DNA of 64,000 nucleotides from positions 562,586-626,585 of the forward strand of contig NZ_FIZX01000002.1 in NCBI RefSeq assembly GCF_900055185.1, read 5' to 3'. This DNA is from Grimontia celer. GTDB lineage: Bacteria > Pseudomonadota > Gammaproteobacteria > Enterobacterales > Vibrionaceae. Positions 52,690-59,914 of the stretch are shown piece after piece (the first letter of the stretch is position 1; each line of letters begins with the position of its first letter). The notes beneath the pieces are model-generated. The model saw nothing but the letters and a program-made list of their open reading frames with translations. It was not told where the DNA came from and did no database searches. Both the position numbers and the translations under genes were made by a program.

Positions 52690-53391
52690 TCAGGAGACAG
52701 TTGAGACAGCGCTGGTGGAGTTATCAGCACTCAATTCGGACGCCAGAATGAGTTTAGCCAAGGTATCGCGAGATTTGCTTTTACTTGCGTCACTAAATTT
52801 GATGCCGAGTTGAACACCCTCGCCATTGCTGGTCACGTTCATGACCGTTCCTTCAAATTCCACGGGGTAATCAAACAGCGCATTGATGACAAACCCGATG
52901 GCTTCACCTTCATCAATGAACTGGCTGCTGGACACGCGAATGGCACAACCGCTTAACGAAAAGTCAGACAGCTTAGCCAAGGCTTTACGTCCATCAATAA
53001 TGAGATGAACAATACGCGAAACAGCATATCTGGCATCAGAGCGCATGCGATGGATACTCACTTGAGGAGGCAGTGCTATCGCGATCATTTTCTCTGGGCG
53101 GTGCAATACGCTGAGAATATGGGATTTGAACGCAAAGATCTCACCATAGCGTGATGAGGTTAACCCCCGGACAACCGCCTGCATGCCGGATGTATCAGTC
53201 AGCAGTTTCGAGAGTTCGGGATCAGTGGGCGTTTCCAGCAGGATGTACTTTTTCTCGCGGTATCCTATAAGGCGTGAGGCGCCACCAAACGCTTTGATCT
53301 TGTCTTTGTACCTAAGTTCGAAAGTCAAAGGCGTTCCAACAGGCAGCGTTGGCAGGAATTCTGAAGGTGTAAGAATATCGGTGGTTTTCAT
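52690..53391 (-). CDS. PilZ domain cyclic-di-GMP receptor
   Basis: This encodes 233 residues. An N-terminal YcgR-like beta domain (VGTPLTFELRYKDKIKAFGGASRLIGYREKKYILLETP) is followed by a PilZ domain with both ligand motifs: RxxxR (Arg117 to Arg121, RSDAR) and DxSxxG (Asp143 to Gly148, DFSLSG). It should bind cyclic di-GMP and alter motility or secretion. It fits with the diguanylate cyclase and the riboswitch elsewhere in the window. The S33 peptidase gene starts 38 bases after its stop, on the same strand. Confidence 0.88.
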   Translation of the reverse strand: MKTTDILTPSEFLPTLPVGTPLTFELRYKDKIKAFGGASRLIGYREKKYILLETPTDPELSKLLTDTSGMQAVVRGLTSSRYGEIFAFKSHILSVLHRPEKMIAIALPPQVSIHRMRSDARYAVSRIVHLIIDGRKALAKLSDFSLSGCAIRVSSSQFIDEGEAIGFVINALFDYPVEFEGTVMNVTSNGEGVQLGIKFSDASKSKSRDTLAKLILASELSADNSTSAVSTVS

Positions 53392-53605
53392 GTTTCAAAT
53401 AGAGCAGTTGATGCGCATCGCTTGTTTGGATGAACCTAAGCCATCTTCTTCTTCTTAATGTTGCGACACATATTGTACTGCCACGATGGTGAGGGGTAAT
53501 GACTGTTTAGTCAATAGATTGAAGGGCGCCACAAAAATTCAATTAATTTGATAACAATCATTACGTTAGATTGAAGTTTGGTTGCGTAATGAGAGTGCTT
53601 TTTGG

Positions 53606-54031
53606 TCACCTTTCATTATCTGTTGGTTTTTTATCCGCAATTGTGCAAACACCATTCTGGCAAGGCTCGCATTTTGAGCGGCCGGTGAAGAGGTAAGAGA
53701 TTTTATAGCGGTTTCTGGCAAAGAAAAGATAGGCTTTATCTGCAAACCAGCGAATAACTGGCAATCGAAGTAAACCAATCCAGCGTTTTTTCCCAACAAG
53801 AGACCAGGCTTTATGGGTGACATCTAGCCCTAACAACAAAGTACCATCGCTCAATTTGCCATGCAGAATATTGCTTGCTTCTATTGGGTCGATATCTGGA
53901 AAGCGGGTTTTGAAATCCGGTGCGAGTATATCTTCAAACTTCAGGTTTTCCGCGCGGTTAAGCGCCCGCAGCTGATCCATCTCAGCCACGCAAAGTGGAC
54001 AACTGCCATCGTAAAAAAGGGTGAAGGTCAT
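53606..54031 (-). CDS. DCC family thiol-disulfide oxidoreductase-like protein (DUF393)
   Basis: This encodes 141 residues. It opens with the family signature FTLFYDGSCPLCVAEMDQLRALNR (CxxC with Cys12 and Cys15), and continues EDILAPDFKTRFPDIDP, TLLLGLDVTHKAWSLVGKKRW and a basic C-terminal Cys-rich part GRSKCEPCQNGVC. DCC proteins are predicted redox proteins of unknown substrate. The extra CxxC near the end could be a second redox or metal site. Confidence 0.82.
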   Translation of the reverse strand: MTFTLFYDGSCPLCVAEMDQLRALNRAENLKFEDILAPDFKTRFPDIDPIEASNILHGKLSDGTLLLGLDVTHKAWSLVGKKRWIGLLRLPVIRWFADKAYLFFARNRYKISYLFTGRSKCEPCQNGVCTIADKKPTDNER

Positions 54032-54137
54032 CGGAGCACTTTTATTTGTCTAATGTACTTTACAGTACGACCTTGATTTCAAATCGGATCGCCATAATAT
54101 CATCCTAAGAAAGTTATCAAAGCAAAGGAGAAAGGGA

Positions 54138-54767
54138 ATGGAGTTCTATCAGGCGTTTTTAACATTAACTTTAGTGCACTTATTAGGTGCCGCCTCACCA
54201 GGTCCAGACTTTGTGATGGTTTCGCAGCAGTCTCTCGTCCACGGTCGTCGTGCCGGCCTTCTTGTTAGTCTTGGTATTGCTCTCGGCCTTTCTGTTCACA
54301 TTATATATTCCTCCATTGGCCTAGCGACTGTGATCAGTGAATCTTCGATGGTGCTGACGGTGATGAAATATCTGGCCGCGGCCTATCTGATTTACCTTGG
54401 CTGGAAGGGTATTCGCAGCAAAGCCGCGGTGGGTGATGATGAGCAAAACGTGAATGTGAAGCCCCGCTCCGCATCCAAGCTGATTTCGATGGGCTTTGTG
54501 TGTAACGCGTTGAATCCGAAAGCGCCGCTTTATTTCCTGTCGGTATTCACCCTTGTGCTGTCGCCAGAAATGCCAGTGATTGAATTATTCCTGTTAGGTG
54601 TATGGATGATGTTCATCCAGCTGGTTTGGTTTGGTTCAGTGGCGTTGGTACTTTCCAAACCTACCGTGCAGGCCAAGTTCAAGCGTATCGGCCACTGGGT
54701 TGATCGTGTGCTTGGCTCAGTGATGCTGGCATTTGGTGTGAAGTTGCTGTTTACCAGCACCAAGTAG
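54138..54767 (+). CDS. LysE/RhtB family amino-acid exporter
   Basis: This encodes 209 residues with six membrane helices and a strong AAGGAGAAAGGGA site. The opening TLVHLLGAASPGPDFVMVSQQSLVHGRRAGLLVSLGIALGLSVHI is the LysE-family signature. LAAAYLIYLGWKGIR and GFVCNALNPKAPLYFLSVFTL complete it. It exports an amino acid or related molecule, identity unknown. A short terminator follows. Confidence 0.9.
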   Translation: MEFYQAFLTLTLVHLLGAASPGPDFVMVSQQSLVHGRRAGLLVSLGIALGLSVHIIYSSIGLATVISESSMVLTVMKYLAAAYLIYLGWKGIRSKAAVGDDEQNVNVKPRSASKLISMGFVCNALNPKAPLYFLSVFTLVLSPEMPVIELFLLGVWMMFIQLVWFGSVALVLSKPTVQAKFKRIGHWVDRVLGSVMLAFGVKLLFTSTK

Positions 54768-54791
54768 CCTTTTGCATTACCGAAATTTATG

Positions 54792-54815
54792 AAAGGCCTC
54801 ATTTGGGGCCTTTTT
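54792..54815 (+). terminator. Intrinsic terminator of the LysE-family gene
   Basis: AAAGGCC/GGCCTTT with a TTTTT tail; convergent with the Crp/Fnr gene. Confidence 0.75.
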
Positions 54816-54831
54816 GTTTCTCCTTCATGGG

Positions 54832-55581
54832 TCACTCCTCAAGCTCTTTCTCAGAATGTAAATCCCCGCTGTTGATGAAATCTTCCATCCTATCGCTGTC
54901 GACGATATCAATGCGTTTGTAGCCCAATTGGATGAGCCTCTTTTTGGCGAGTAGCTTGAGTGAGCGATTGACGGTCTGTCGGGTATAGCGAAGTAAATGA
55001 GCCAGCTTGTCCTGAGTGTAAAAGATTGGGCAAATCTCGCCGTGCGAAGCGTTGAGCTTACTGAGGAGCAACAACAGCTTGGCGACGCGGTATTCGTTTT
55101 TCAGCATTGCGGAGTCTGTGGTCCACTCCATTAGTAACCGGAAGCGGTAACTGATGGCGCGGATAGCAATTTGATAGAGCTCAGGGTAGCGATTCGCCAC
55201 ATTTCGCATGTGTTTGGTGGGGAGTGATATCACAGTGGTATTGGTTGAGGTATAGAAGTCGTAATGCGATGGTGTGTCGTCAAAACATCCCAACCAGGTG
55301 ATCCAGCTTCCTGCACCCAAAGCGGCAATACACACTTCATCGCCGTCAATGTTTCTTCCTAACAATTCGACGTGACCATTAACGACCAAGCGCATCATCT
55401 CGACGGGTTGATGAGCGGCGTTGAGCAGCGTCGGTATCTTGTAATGCTCAAGCTTTGCGCCTTGCGCCAGCTCTTCAATCGCCTCTTTCGGCAATGTGGC
55501 TAATGCTCCGTTGCTAAACAACTCATGGCGAATTTCTTCCCGTTCCAATGACGAATTTTTCAAATGTAGGGTTTTTGACAT
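54832..55581 (-). CDS. Crp/Fnr family transcriptional regulator
   Basis: This encodes 249 residues from the ATG at 55581, preceded by GAGAG; an in-frame upstream ATG adds four residues. The N-terminal cyclic-nucleotide-binding-like domain (MRLVVNGHVELLGRNIDGDEVCIAALGAGSWI) and C-terminal helix-turn-helix (QDKLAHLLRYTRQTVNRSLKLLAKKRLI) are clear. There is no Fnr-type Cys cluster, so the ligand is not an iron-sulfur centre of that type. It is divergent from the secreted protein gene at 55667, 85 bases away, and probably controls it. Confidence 0.87.
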   Translation of the reverse strand: MSKTLHLKNSSLEREEIRHELFSNGALATLPKEAIEELAQGAKLEHYKIPTLLNAAHQPVEMMRLVVNGHVELLGRNIDGDEVCIAALGAGSWITWLGCFDDTPSHYDFYTSTNTTVISLPTKHMRNVANRYPELYQIAIRAISYRFRLLMEWTTDSAMLKNEYRVAKLLLLLSKLNASHGEICPIFYTQDKLAHLLRYTRQTVNRSLKLLAKKRLIQLGYKRIDIVDSDRMEDFINSGDLHSEKELEE

Positions 55582-55666
55582 TCTCTCGATCAACGCACTG
55601 ATACCGTTGTTAATGAATTGTTAAGTCGATTCTAAAGCAATTAAAACTACGAATGAGGTATCGAGA

Positions 55667-57040
55667 ATGAAAAAACTGCGAAATCACTATCGTTCAAAGA
55701 AGATGGCGACAAGTTTAAGTCTGTTGATGATCCTTTCAGGACTCCTAGCGTCTCAGGCATCTGCAACGGAGGGTTTTGAAAGCCTGCCCGGCGAACGTTC
55801 CTGCCTGTTCCGCTATGGGCCTGTTTCAGCCGACCCCTACATCAATGTGGCATATCCCGATGCAGCGGTGAAATACTGGGGAGCAGCGTTCAGTGTTCCC
55901 AAGGGTGCCAAAATGCATCTGGAAGGCGAATTTCCTTATTCCAGATACATGTCCCTCATTAGCTATGACGAAGGAGGAAGGCCGGTCCAATCCCTGCCTG
56001 ACTACGCGATAAAACCGCTGGAAGGCAGTGAGAATCCTTACCGCGAAGGGAGTCCAAGAGATAGCGAGCAACGAAGCTATTACGTCAAGGTGCGGGATGC
56101 AAAACCGTCTGAAGATTATACTGGCGCTTTGGTGCGGGATGGATTTGAATCTGATGTTATTCACGCGCCAAGCTATGCCAATGGGCAGCAAGTGTTGATT
56201 TACCGAATTTACGCGCAAGATCAAAATACTGGGGAAACCGCGGGTAGTCCGTTGCCAACTCCTGTGGTTACCTTGGCGGATGGAAAAGAGCTGCGAGGGC
56301 AGGACGCCTGTGATGCGCTAAATGCCAAGCAGATGTTAAGAGCGAATTTTAGCGCATTAGGTATTCCAGTTGCGCAATACATCGAACTTGCCGACCAGCC
56401 CGACAAGCCCCTTGGGTTTCCTGCCACAAATCCTGCGAAATGGCACATCCAGTTAGACCGAAAGAGCTTGCTGGGGATCTTTACGGGAGACATCGACCCC
56501 AACTCGCGCCGAAGTGAAGGAGGCTTTTATCCTAACCTGGATAACAACTACATTCGTACGGTGGTTAACCGTAAGTTAGGGCCCGTATTTGTGCTGAGAG
56601 CAAAGGCACCTACCACTCCGAAAACCTTTAACGGTGATAAGACCATGGGAGCCGGTGATCTGCGTTATTGGTCTGTGTGCTCCAACAAAGGTTTTGCGGA
56701 CACCCGCGTGAATGATTGCCTTTATGACGAGCATATCCCGGTTGATCAAAATGGCTACTTTACCGTGGTGGTGAGCCGCGAATCAGACAGACCCAGAAAT
56801 GCGTTTCCTGAGTGCGGTATTGGTTGGATTCCGATGGCAGATGATGGAGATGGCGTGTTTGATGACGATGCATCGATTGTTCAAATTCGACATATGCTGG
56901 CTAAACCTGAGTTTAAACAGGCCATTCAGAATATCTATCAGGACAAAGACATTCCTTCCGTCATGGGTGAGTACTTCCCTAAAACCTTCTACACCACAAC
57001 CAGCAAGTTCGAATTGTTTTTCCCATGTTCGAATAACTAA
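55667..57040 (+). CDS. Large secreted protein, unknown
   Basis: This encodes 457 residues with a signal peptide (TSLSLLMILSGLLASQASA) and a GAGGTATCGAG ribosome site. It has a conserved look, with many aromatic and Gly residues and at least six Cys (ERSCLFRYGPVSADPYIN, QDACDAL, YWSVCSNKGFADTRVNDC, PECGIGW, FFPCSNN), enough for several disulfides. The stretch FPYSRYMSLISYDEGGRPVQSLPDY is a possible family block. I do not recognise the family, and no catalytic motif is evident. It is followed by another secreted gene; a Crp/Fnr regulator is divergent. Confidence 0.55.
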   Translation: MKKLRNHYRSKKMATSLSLLMILSGLLASQASATEGFESLPGERSCLFRYGPVSADPYINVAYPDAAVKYWGAAFSVPKGAKMHLEGEFPYSRYMSLISYDEGGRPVQSLPDYAIKPLEGSENPYREGSPRDSEQRSYYVKVRDAKPSEDYTGALVRDGFESDVIHAPSYANGQQVLIYRIYAQDQNTGETAGSPLPTPVVTLADGKELRGQDACDALNAKQMLRANFSALGIPVAQYIELADQPDKPLGFPATNPAKWHIQLDRKSLLGIFTGDIDPNSRRSEGGFYPNLDNNYIRTVVNRKLGPVFVLRAKAPTTPKTFNGDKTMGAGDLRYWSVCSNKGFADTRVNDCLYDEHIPVDQNGYFTVVVSRESDRPRNAFPECGIGWIPMADDGDGVFDDDASIVQIRHMLAKPEFKQAIQNIYQDKDIPSVMGEYFPKTFYTTTSKFELFFPCSNN

Positions 57041-57135
57041 TTCATTCAAATAGACAATGCTCATCAGTTCGCAGGGCAGAGGCTAGGACCTCTGGCCGGG
57101 GTGAGTCTTGTCTGAAAATAGGCAAGGAGAGCAAG

Positions 57136-57807
57136 ATGAAGTCATTATTTGGCTCAATCACATTGTATCTGGTCACCATGTTGGCAGCGGTTATGGTTTC
57201 TGCCACCGAGACCATTGTTGGGGATAAAGATGATCCTACCTCTATCAGTTCATTTGTGGGTTTACGGACAGGTACAAACGGATATGGCGCCATTTTTCAG
57301 GTCGGCCTCAATGATGAAGAAAGCACCTTTGGACACAACAGTTTCTTTCAATTGAAGAACGATTTTGAAACCGCTCATTTGCGTCATTTTTCTGTGTACA
57401 AAGGAAGCGGCACCGGAATTTTCTTTGATGGTCAACATGACAACAGCGGTCAGTTTGCGGTGAACAGGGCATCACTGGGTGTGATTCAAATCATTCCGGT
57501 TGGCGACAATTTAAGAATGAATCCGGCATTGCTCTACGGCGAGACCTGGACAGATGATGAACGGGTAAAACGGACTGCTTTTCCGAATACCTCTATCGCG
57601 ACCTTGTATACCTTTGTGCGTTGGCAAGTGAGCGATGACTGGTTCGTCAATCTGGTTCCCCAGTACACCTACAGTCTGGATGGCAGGAAGATCAGGTTGT
57701 TTGAAATGGTGACTCAGGTTGGTCACAACATTTCACCGGAAACCAGTTTAGCCATTAATGCTGATGAAGATGACGAGTTTTGGCTGACGATTAAGCACGC
57801 GTTTTGA
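57136..57807 (+). CDS. Exported beta-rich protein, probably an outer-membrane protein
   Basis: This encodes 223 residues with a signal peptide (LFGSITLYLVTMLAAVMVSA) and an AAGGAGAGC site. The mature sequence alternates polar and hydrophobic residues, with strand-like units (YGAIFQVGLNDEESTFG, HLRHFSVYKGSGTGIFFDG, WFVNLVPQYTYSLDGRKIRLFEMVTQVGHN, DEFWLTIKHAF) and ends in Phe, as many outer-membrane barrels do. The family is not recognised. It lies 95 bases after the large secreted protein gene, probably in one operon. A long hairpin follows. Confidence 0.6.
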   Translation: MKSLFGSITLYLVTMLAAVMVSATETIVGDKDDPTSISSFVGLRTGTNGYGAIFQVGLNDEESTFGHNSFFQLKNDFETAHLRHFSVYKGSGTGIFFDGQHDNSGQFAVNRASLGVIQIIPVGDNLRMNPALLYGETWTDDERVKRTAFPNTSIATLYTFVRWQVSDDWFVNLVPQYTYSLDGRKIRLFEMVTQVGHNISPETSLAINADEDDEFWLTIKHAF

Positions 57808-57817
57808 CTGAAGGGAG

Positions 57818-57850
57818 AAAATGAAAGCCTCAAGCGAGGCTTTCATTTTT
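57818..57850. terminator. Bidirectional terminator
   Basis: 14-bp arms AAAATGAAAGCCTC/GAGGCTTTCATTTT with an AAGC loop separate convergent genes. Confidence 0.85.
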
Positions 57851-57856
57851 AACTTG

Positions 57857-58396
57857 TTAGTAAGGCGCTGTACCACGGATTGGGTAGTTGTTATCTGGAT
57901 TACGAATCCACGCCAGACCATTCACCAGCGTTTCTACATCAGGGCGAACGAATGGGTTATTGGAAATATCGACGACTTGCACTGTACCTTGCTCGTTAAT
58001 CACGAAAAGTCCTGGCTCAGCAAAGTTGTGGTCAGTTTCCTGCTCTGAACGCGGAAGAGAAACCCAAAGACCCAGCTCTTTCATTTGCGCTTCAGATAAG
58101 CCGTATGCAAGCGGGAAGGACACTTCCAAGCGCTCCATGTGCTCTTCGAGCTGAGCGCTGCTGTCACCAGATGCAGCAACGATATCGATGCCAATATCCG
58201 CCAGTTTATCTTTGTAATCTTCAAGATGGTTCAGGTAGCGCGTACACATTGGACAGTGACGACCGCGGTAAATCACTACCATCTGCCAGGTTGCTCCCTC
58301 GCGCGGCTTGCCAAGCGTATGCTCGCCGCCTTCAAGATCCTTCAGCGTTATTGATGGGAATTCGCCTCCCGCAGCCAGTTTGTTTGAATATGCCAT
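57857..58396 (-). CDS. Peroxiredoxin-like (AhpC/TSA superfamily) protein
   Basis: This encodes 179 residues with a good GGGAGG site. The thioredoxin-fold block reads WQMVVIYRGRHCPMCTRYLNHLEDYKDKLADIGIDIVAASGD. CPMC (a CxxC) takes the place of the usual peroxiredoxin VCP, which suits a thiol oxidoreductase or peroxidase. FAEPGLFVINEQGTVQVV is typical of the superfamily. It is the second gene of a pair with mdaB, four bases apart, suggesting a shared role in oxidative or quinone stress. Confidence 0.83.
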   Translation of the reverse strand: MAYSNKLAAGGEFPSITLKDLEGGEHTLGKPREGATWQMVVIYRGRHCPMCTRYLNHLEDYKDKLADIGIDIVAASGDSSAQLEEHMERLEVSFPLAYGLSEAQMKELGLWVSLPRSEQETDHNFAEPGLFVINEQGTVQVVDISNNPFVRPDVETLVNGLAWIRNPDNNYPIRGTAPY

Positions 58397-58399
58397 TTT

Positions 58400-58981
58400 C
58401 TAGCCTCCCAGTTGTGATTCCAAGTGCGCTTTAAAGCGGATCTTGTCGTTTTCTGTGTCTGGATTTTTCATCACGTCAAAACACGCGAAAGTGTTTAAAG
58501 CTTCCATGTCGAAGAAGCGGAAGTTTAGGTGCATCGGCAAGAACATGTCATCAACCCCTTTGCCTTGCAGCAGCCATTGGCCTTCATCATCAAACGCTTC
58601 TTTCGGGGCGTTGTAAGTCAGAGAAAGCATGTACTTCTTGCCGCTGAGGGTTCCGCCAGTGCCATACTGATCATCGGTGTCACGATGACGGCCATCACCA
58701 GCGCAGAGTTCACCGCCCATACCCGCAGTGTAGACTTCGTCCATGTACTTCTTCATTTTCCATGACACACCCATCCAATTGACCGGGGATTGCAGGATAA
58801 CAACGTCAGCCCATTGGTGTTTTTCGATTTCTTCTGCCACCTCATAGTCTTCACTTGAAGACAATCTTACGCTGTGACCCAGTGCTGTTAGTGTCTCAGA
58901 AGCCACATTTACCATTGCTTTGTTCAAGTGACCTTCAGAGAACGGATAGTAGTGGTGACCATTGATAACCAGGATGTTCAT
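58400..58981 (-). CDS. mdaB: MdaB-type NAD(P)H quinone reductase
   Basis: This encodes 193 residues from [22 protein letters not shown], the length of Escherichia coli MdaB. Flavodoxin-like blocks include [63 protein letters not shown] and [34 protein letters not shown], all close to MdaB. It should reduce quinones by two electrons with NAD(P)H and FAD/FMN, avoiding semiquinone radicals. It is first in an operon with a peroxiredoxin-like gene; a palindromic operator candidate lies 47 bases upstream. Confidence 0.88.
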   Translation of the reverse strand: MNILVINGHHYYPFSEGHLNKAMVNVASETLTALGHSVRLSSSEDYEVAEEIEKHQWADVVILQSPVNWMGVSWKMKKYMDEVYTAGMGGELCAGDGRHRDTDDQYGTGGTLSGKKYMLSLTYNAPKEAFDDEGQWLLQGKGVDDMFLPMHLNFRFFDMEALNTFACFDVMKNPDTENDKIRFKAHLESQLGG

Positions 58982-59027
58982 TTCTGCCTCTTTGCATGCG
59001 TTATTGTTTTTACTTCGCATACTTTGC

Positions 59028-59039
59028 TAACCTAGGTTA
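59028..59039. promoter_or_regulatory. Palindromic candidate operator of mdaB
   Basis: TAACCTAGGTTA is a perfect 12-bp palindrome 47 bases before the mdaB start. A nearby AGTAACC could be an extra half site. It fits a redox-sensing repressor (for example MarR or HxlR type); the protein is not known. Confidence 0.4.
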
Positions 59040-59188
59040 CCACTGTCAACCAGTATACTTTTAGTAACCATTTGGTGAGTAATTGCTAAATTGAGAAAAT
59101 ATTAGTTAGATTCAGAAGGTAAGATAGGGCTGTAATTTATGAGGTGCGGCTGATCTTTGGTGATGATTGTTGCAATAACAACACTTAC

Positions 59189-59208
59189 CCAAAGGTCAAC
59201 AGACCCTA
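59189..59208 (-). repeat. Dispersed 20-bp motif, copy 4
   Basis: On the minus strand TAGGGTCTGTTGACCTTTGG, identical to copy 2. Confidence 0.6.
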
Positions 59209-59284
59209 ACAACTAGACTAGACGCAGTGGGTCACACATTGATTCGCTTTTGCGACTTAACTCAGTCAGTCACTAAGGAAAGCT

Positions 59285-59914
59285 ATGGCAGACAATAAAA
59301 ACAAGGTTCTGGTGCTGTTTGCGCATCCTTCGCAAAGGCGATCAGAAGTGAACGCGCCACTCTATAAAGTGGCTCAGTCCGTGGAGGGAGTGACAACCGT
59401 TGACCTTTACGCTGAATATCCCGATTACCACATCAATATCGATCTGGAGCAAAAACGTCTTCTTGAGCATGATGTGGTGATTTTCCAGTTTCCTCTCTAT
59501 TGGTATTCCACGCCGTCCATTTTGAAAGAATGGCAAGATTTGGTGTTGGAATATGGCTTTGCCTATGGCTCGAAAGGCACTGCGCTGCACGGAAAGCAAT
59601 TTTTATGTGCTATCACTGCTGGGGGTAAGGAAGAAGCCTATAAAGCAGATGGTTTTAACCACTTTAAAATCCGTGAGCTGTTGGCACCTATGGAGCAAAT
59701 GGCCAATCTGACGGGTATGAATTATCTCGCACCTTATGCGTTGTTTGGTTCCCGGACTGCGGTGGAAGACGGCAAAGTTTCACGACATACGTCCAGCTAT
59801 GAAATGCTGTTGAATGCGTTTGTGAACGGCACTGTCGATCTGGAAAAGGCAGCGGCGAGCGAGAAAATTACCGCAACCAATATTGGTCACGTGCTCAAGG
59901 AAGGTGAGTCATGA
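59285..59914 (+). CDS. KefF/KefG-type ancillary NAD(P)H oxidoreductase
   Basis: This encodes 209 residues, starting after AAGGAAAGCT. The flavodoxin fold shows KVLVLFAHPSQRRSEVNAPLYKVAQ, the family motif VVIFQFPLYWYSTPSILKEWQDLVLEYGFAYG and LHGKQFLCAITAGGKEEAY. In Kef systems this subunit binds the potassium efflux channel and is needed for full activity. It overlaps the next gene by four bases (ATGA), which fits a channel-and-partner pair. Confidence 0.88.
   Translation: MADNKNKVLVLFAHPSQRRSEVNAPLYKVAQSVEGVTTVDLYAEYPDYHINIDLEQKRLLEHDVVIFQFPLYWYSTPSILKEWQDLVLEYGFAYGSKGTALHGKQFLCAITAGGKEEAYKADGFNHFKIRELLAPMEQMANLTGMNYLAPYALFGSRTAVEDGKVSRHTSSYEMLLNAFVNGTVDLEKAAASEKITATNIGHVLKEGES

Larger units (their letters stand above)
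58982..59284. other. Divergent region between mdaB and the KefG-like gene
   Basis: About 300 bases without a gene. It has the palindrome at 59028-59039 and the dispersed 20-bp motif (copy 4) at 59189-59208. TTAGTAACCATTTGG (59060-59074) may be a second half site like the palindrome. Confidence 0.45.
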
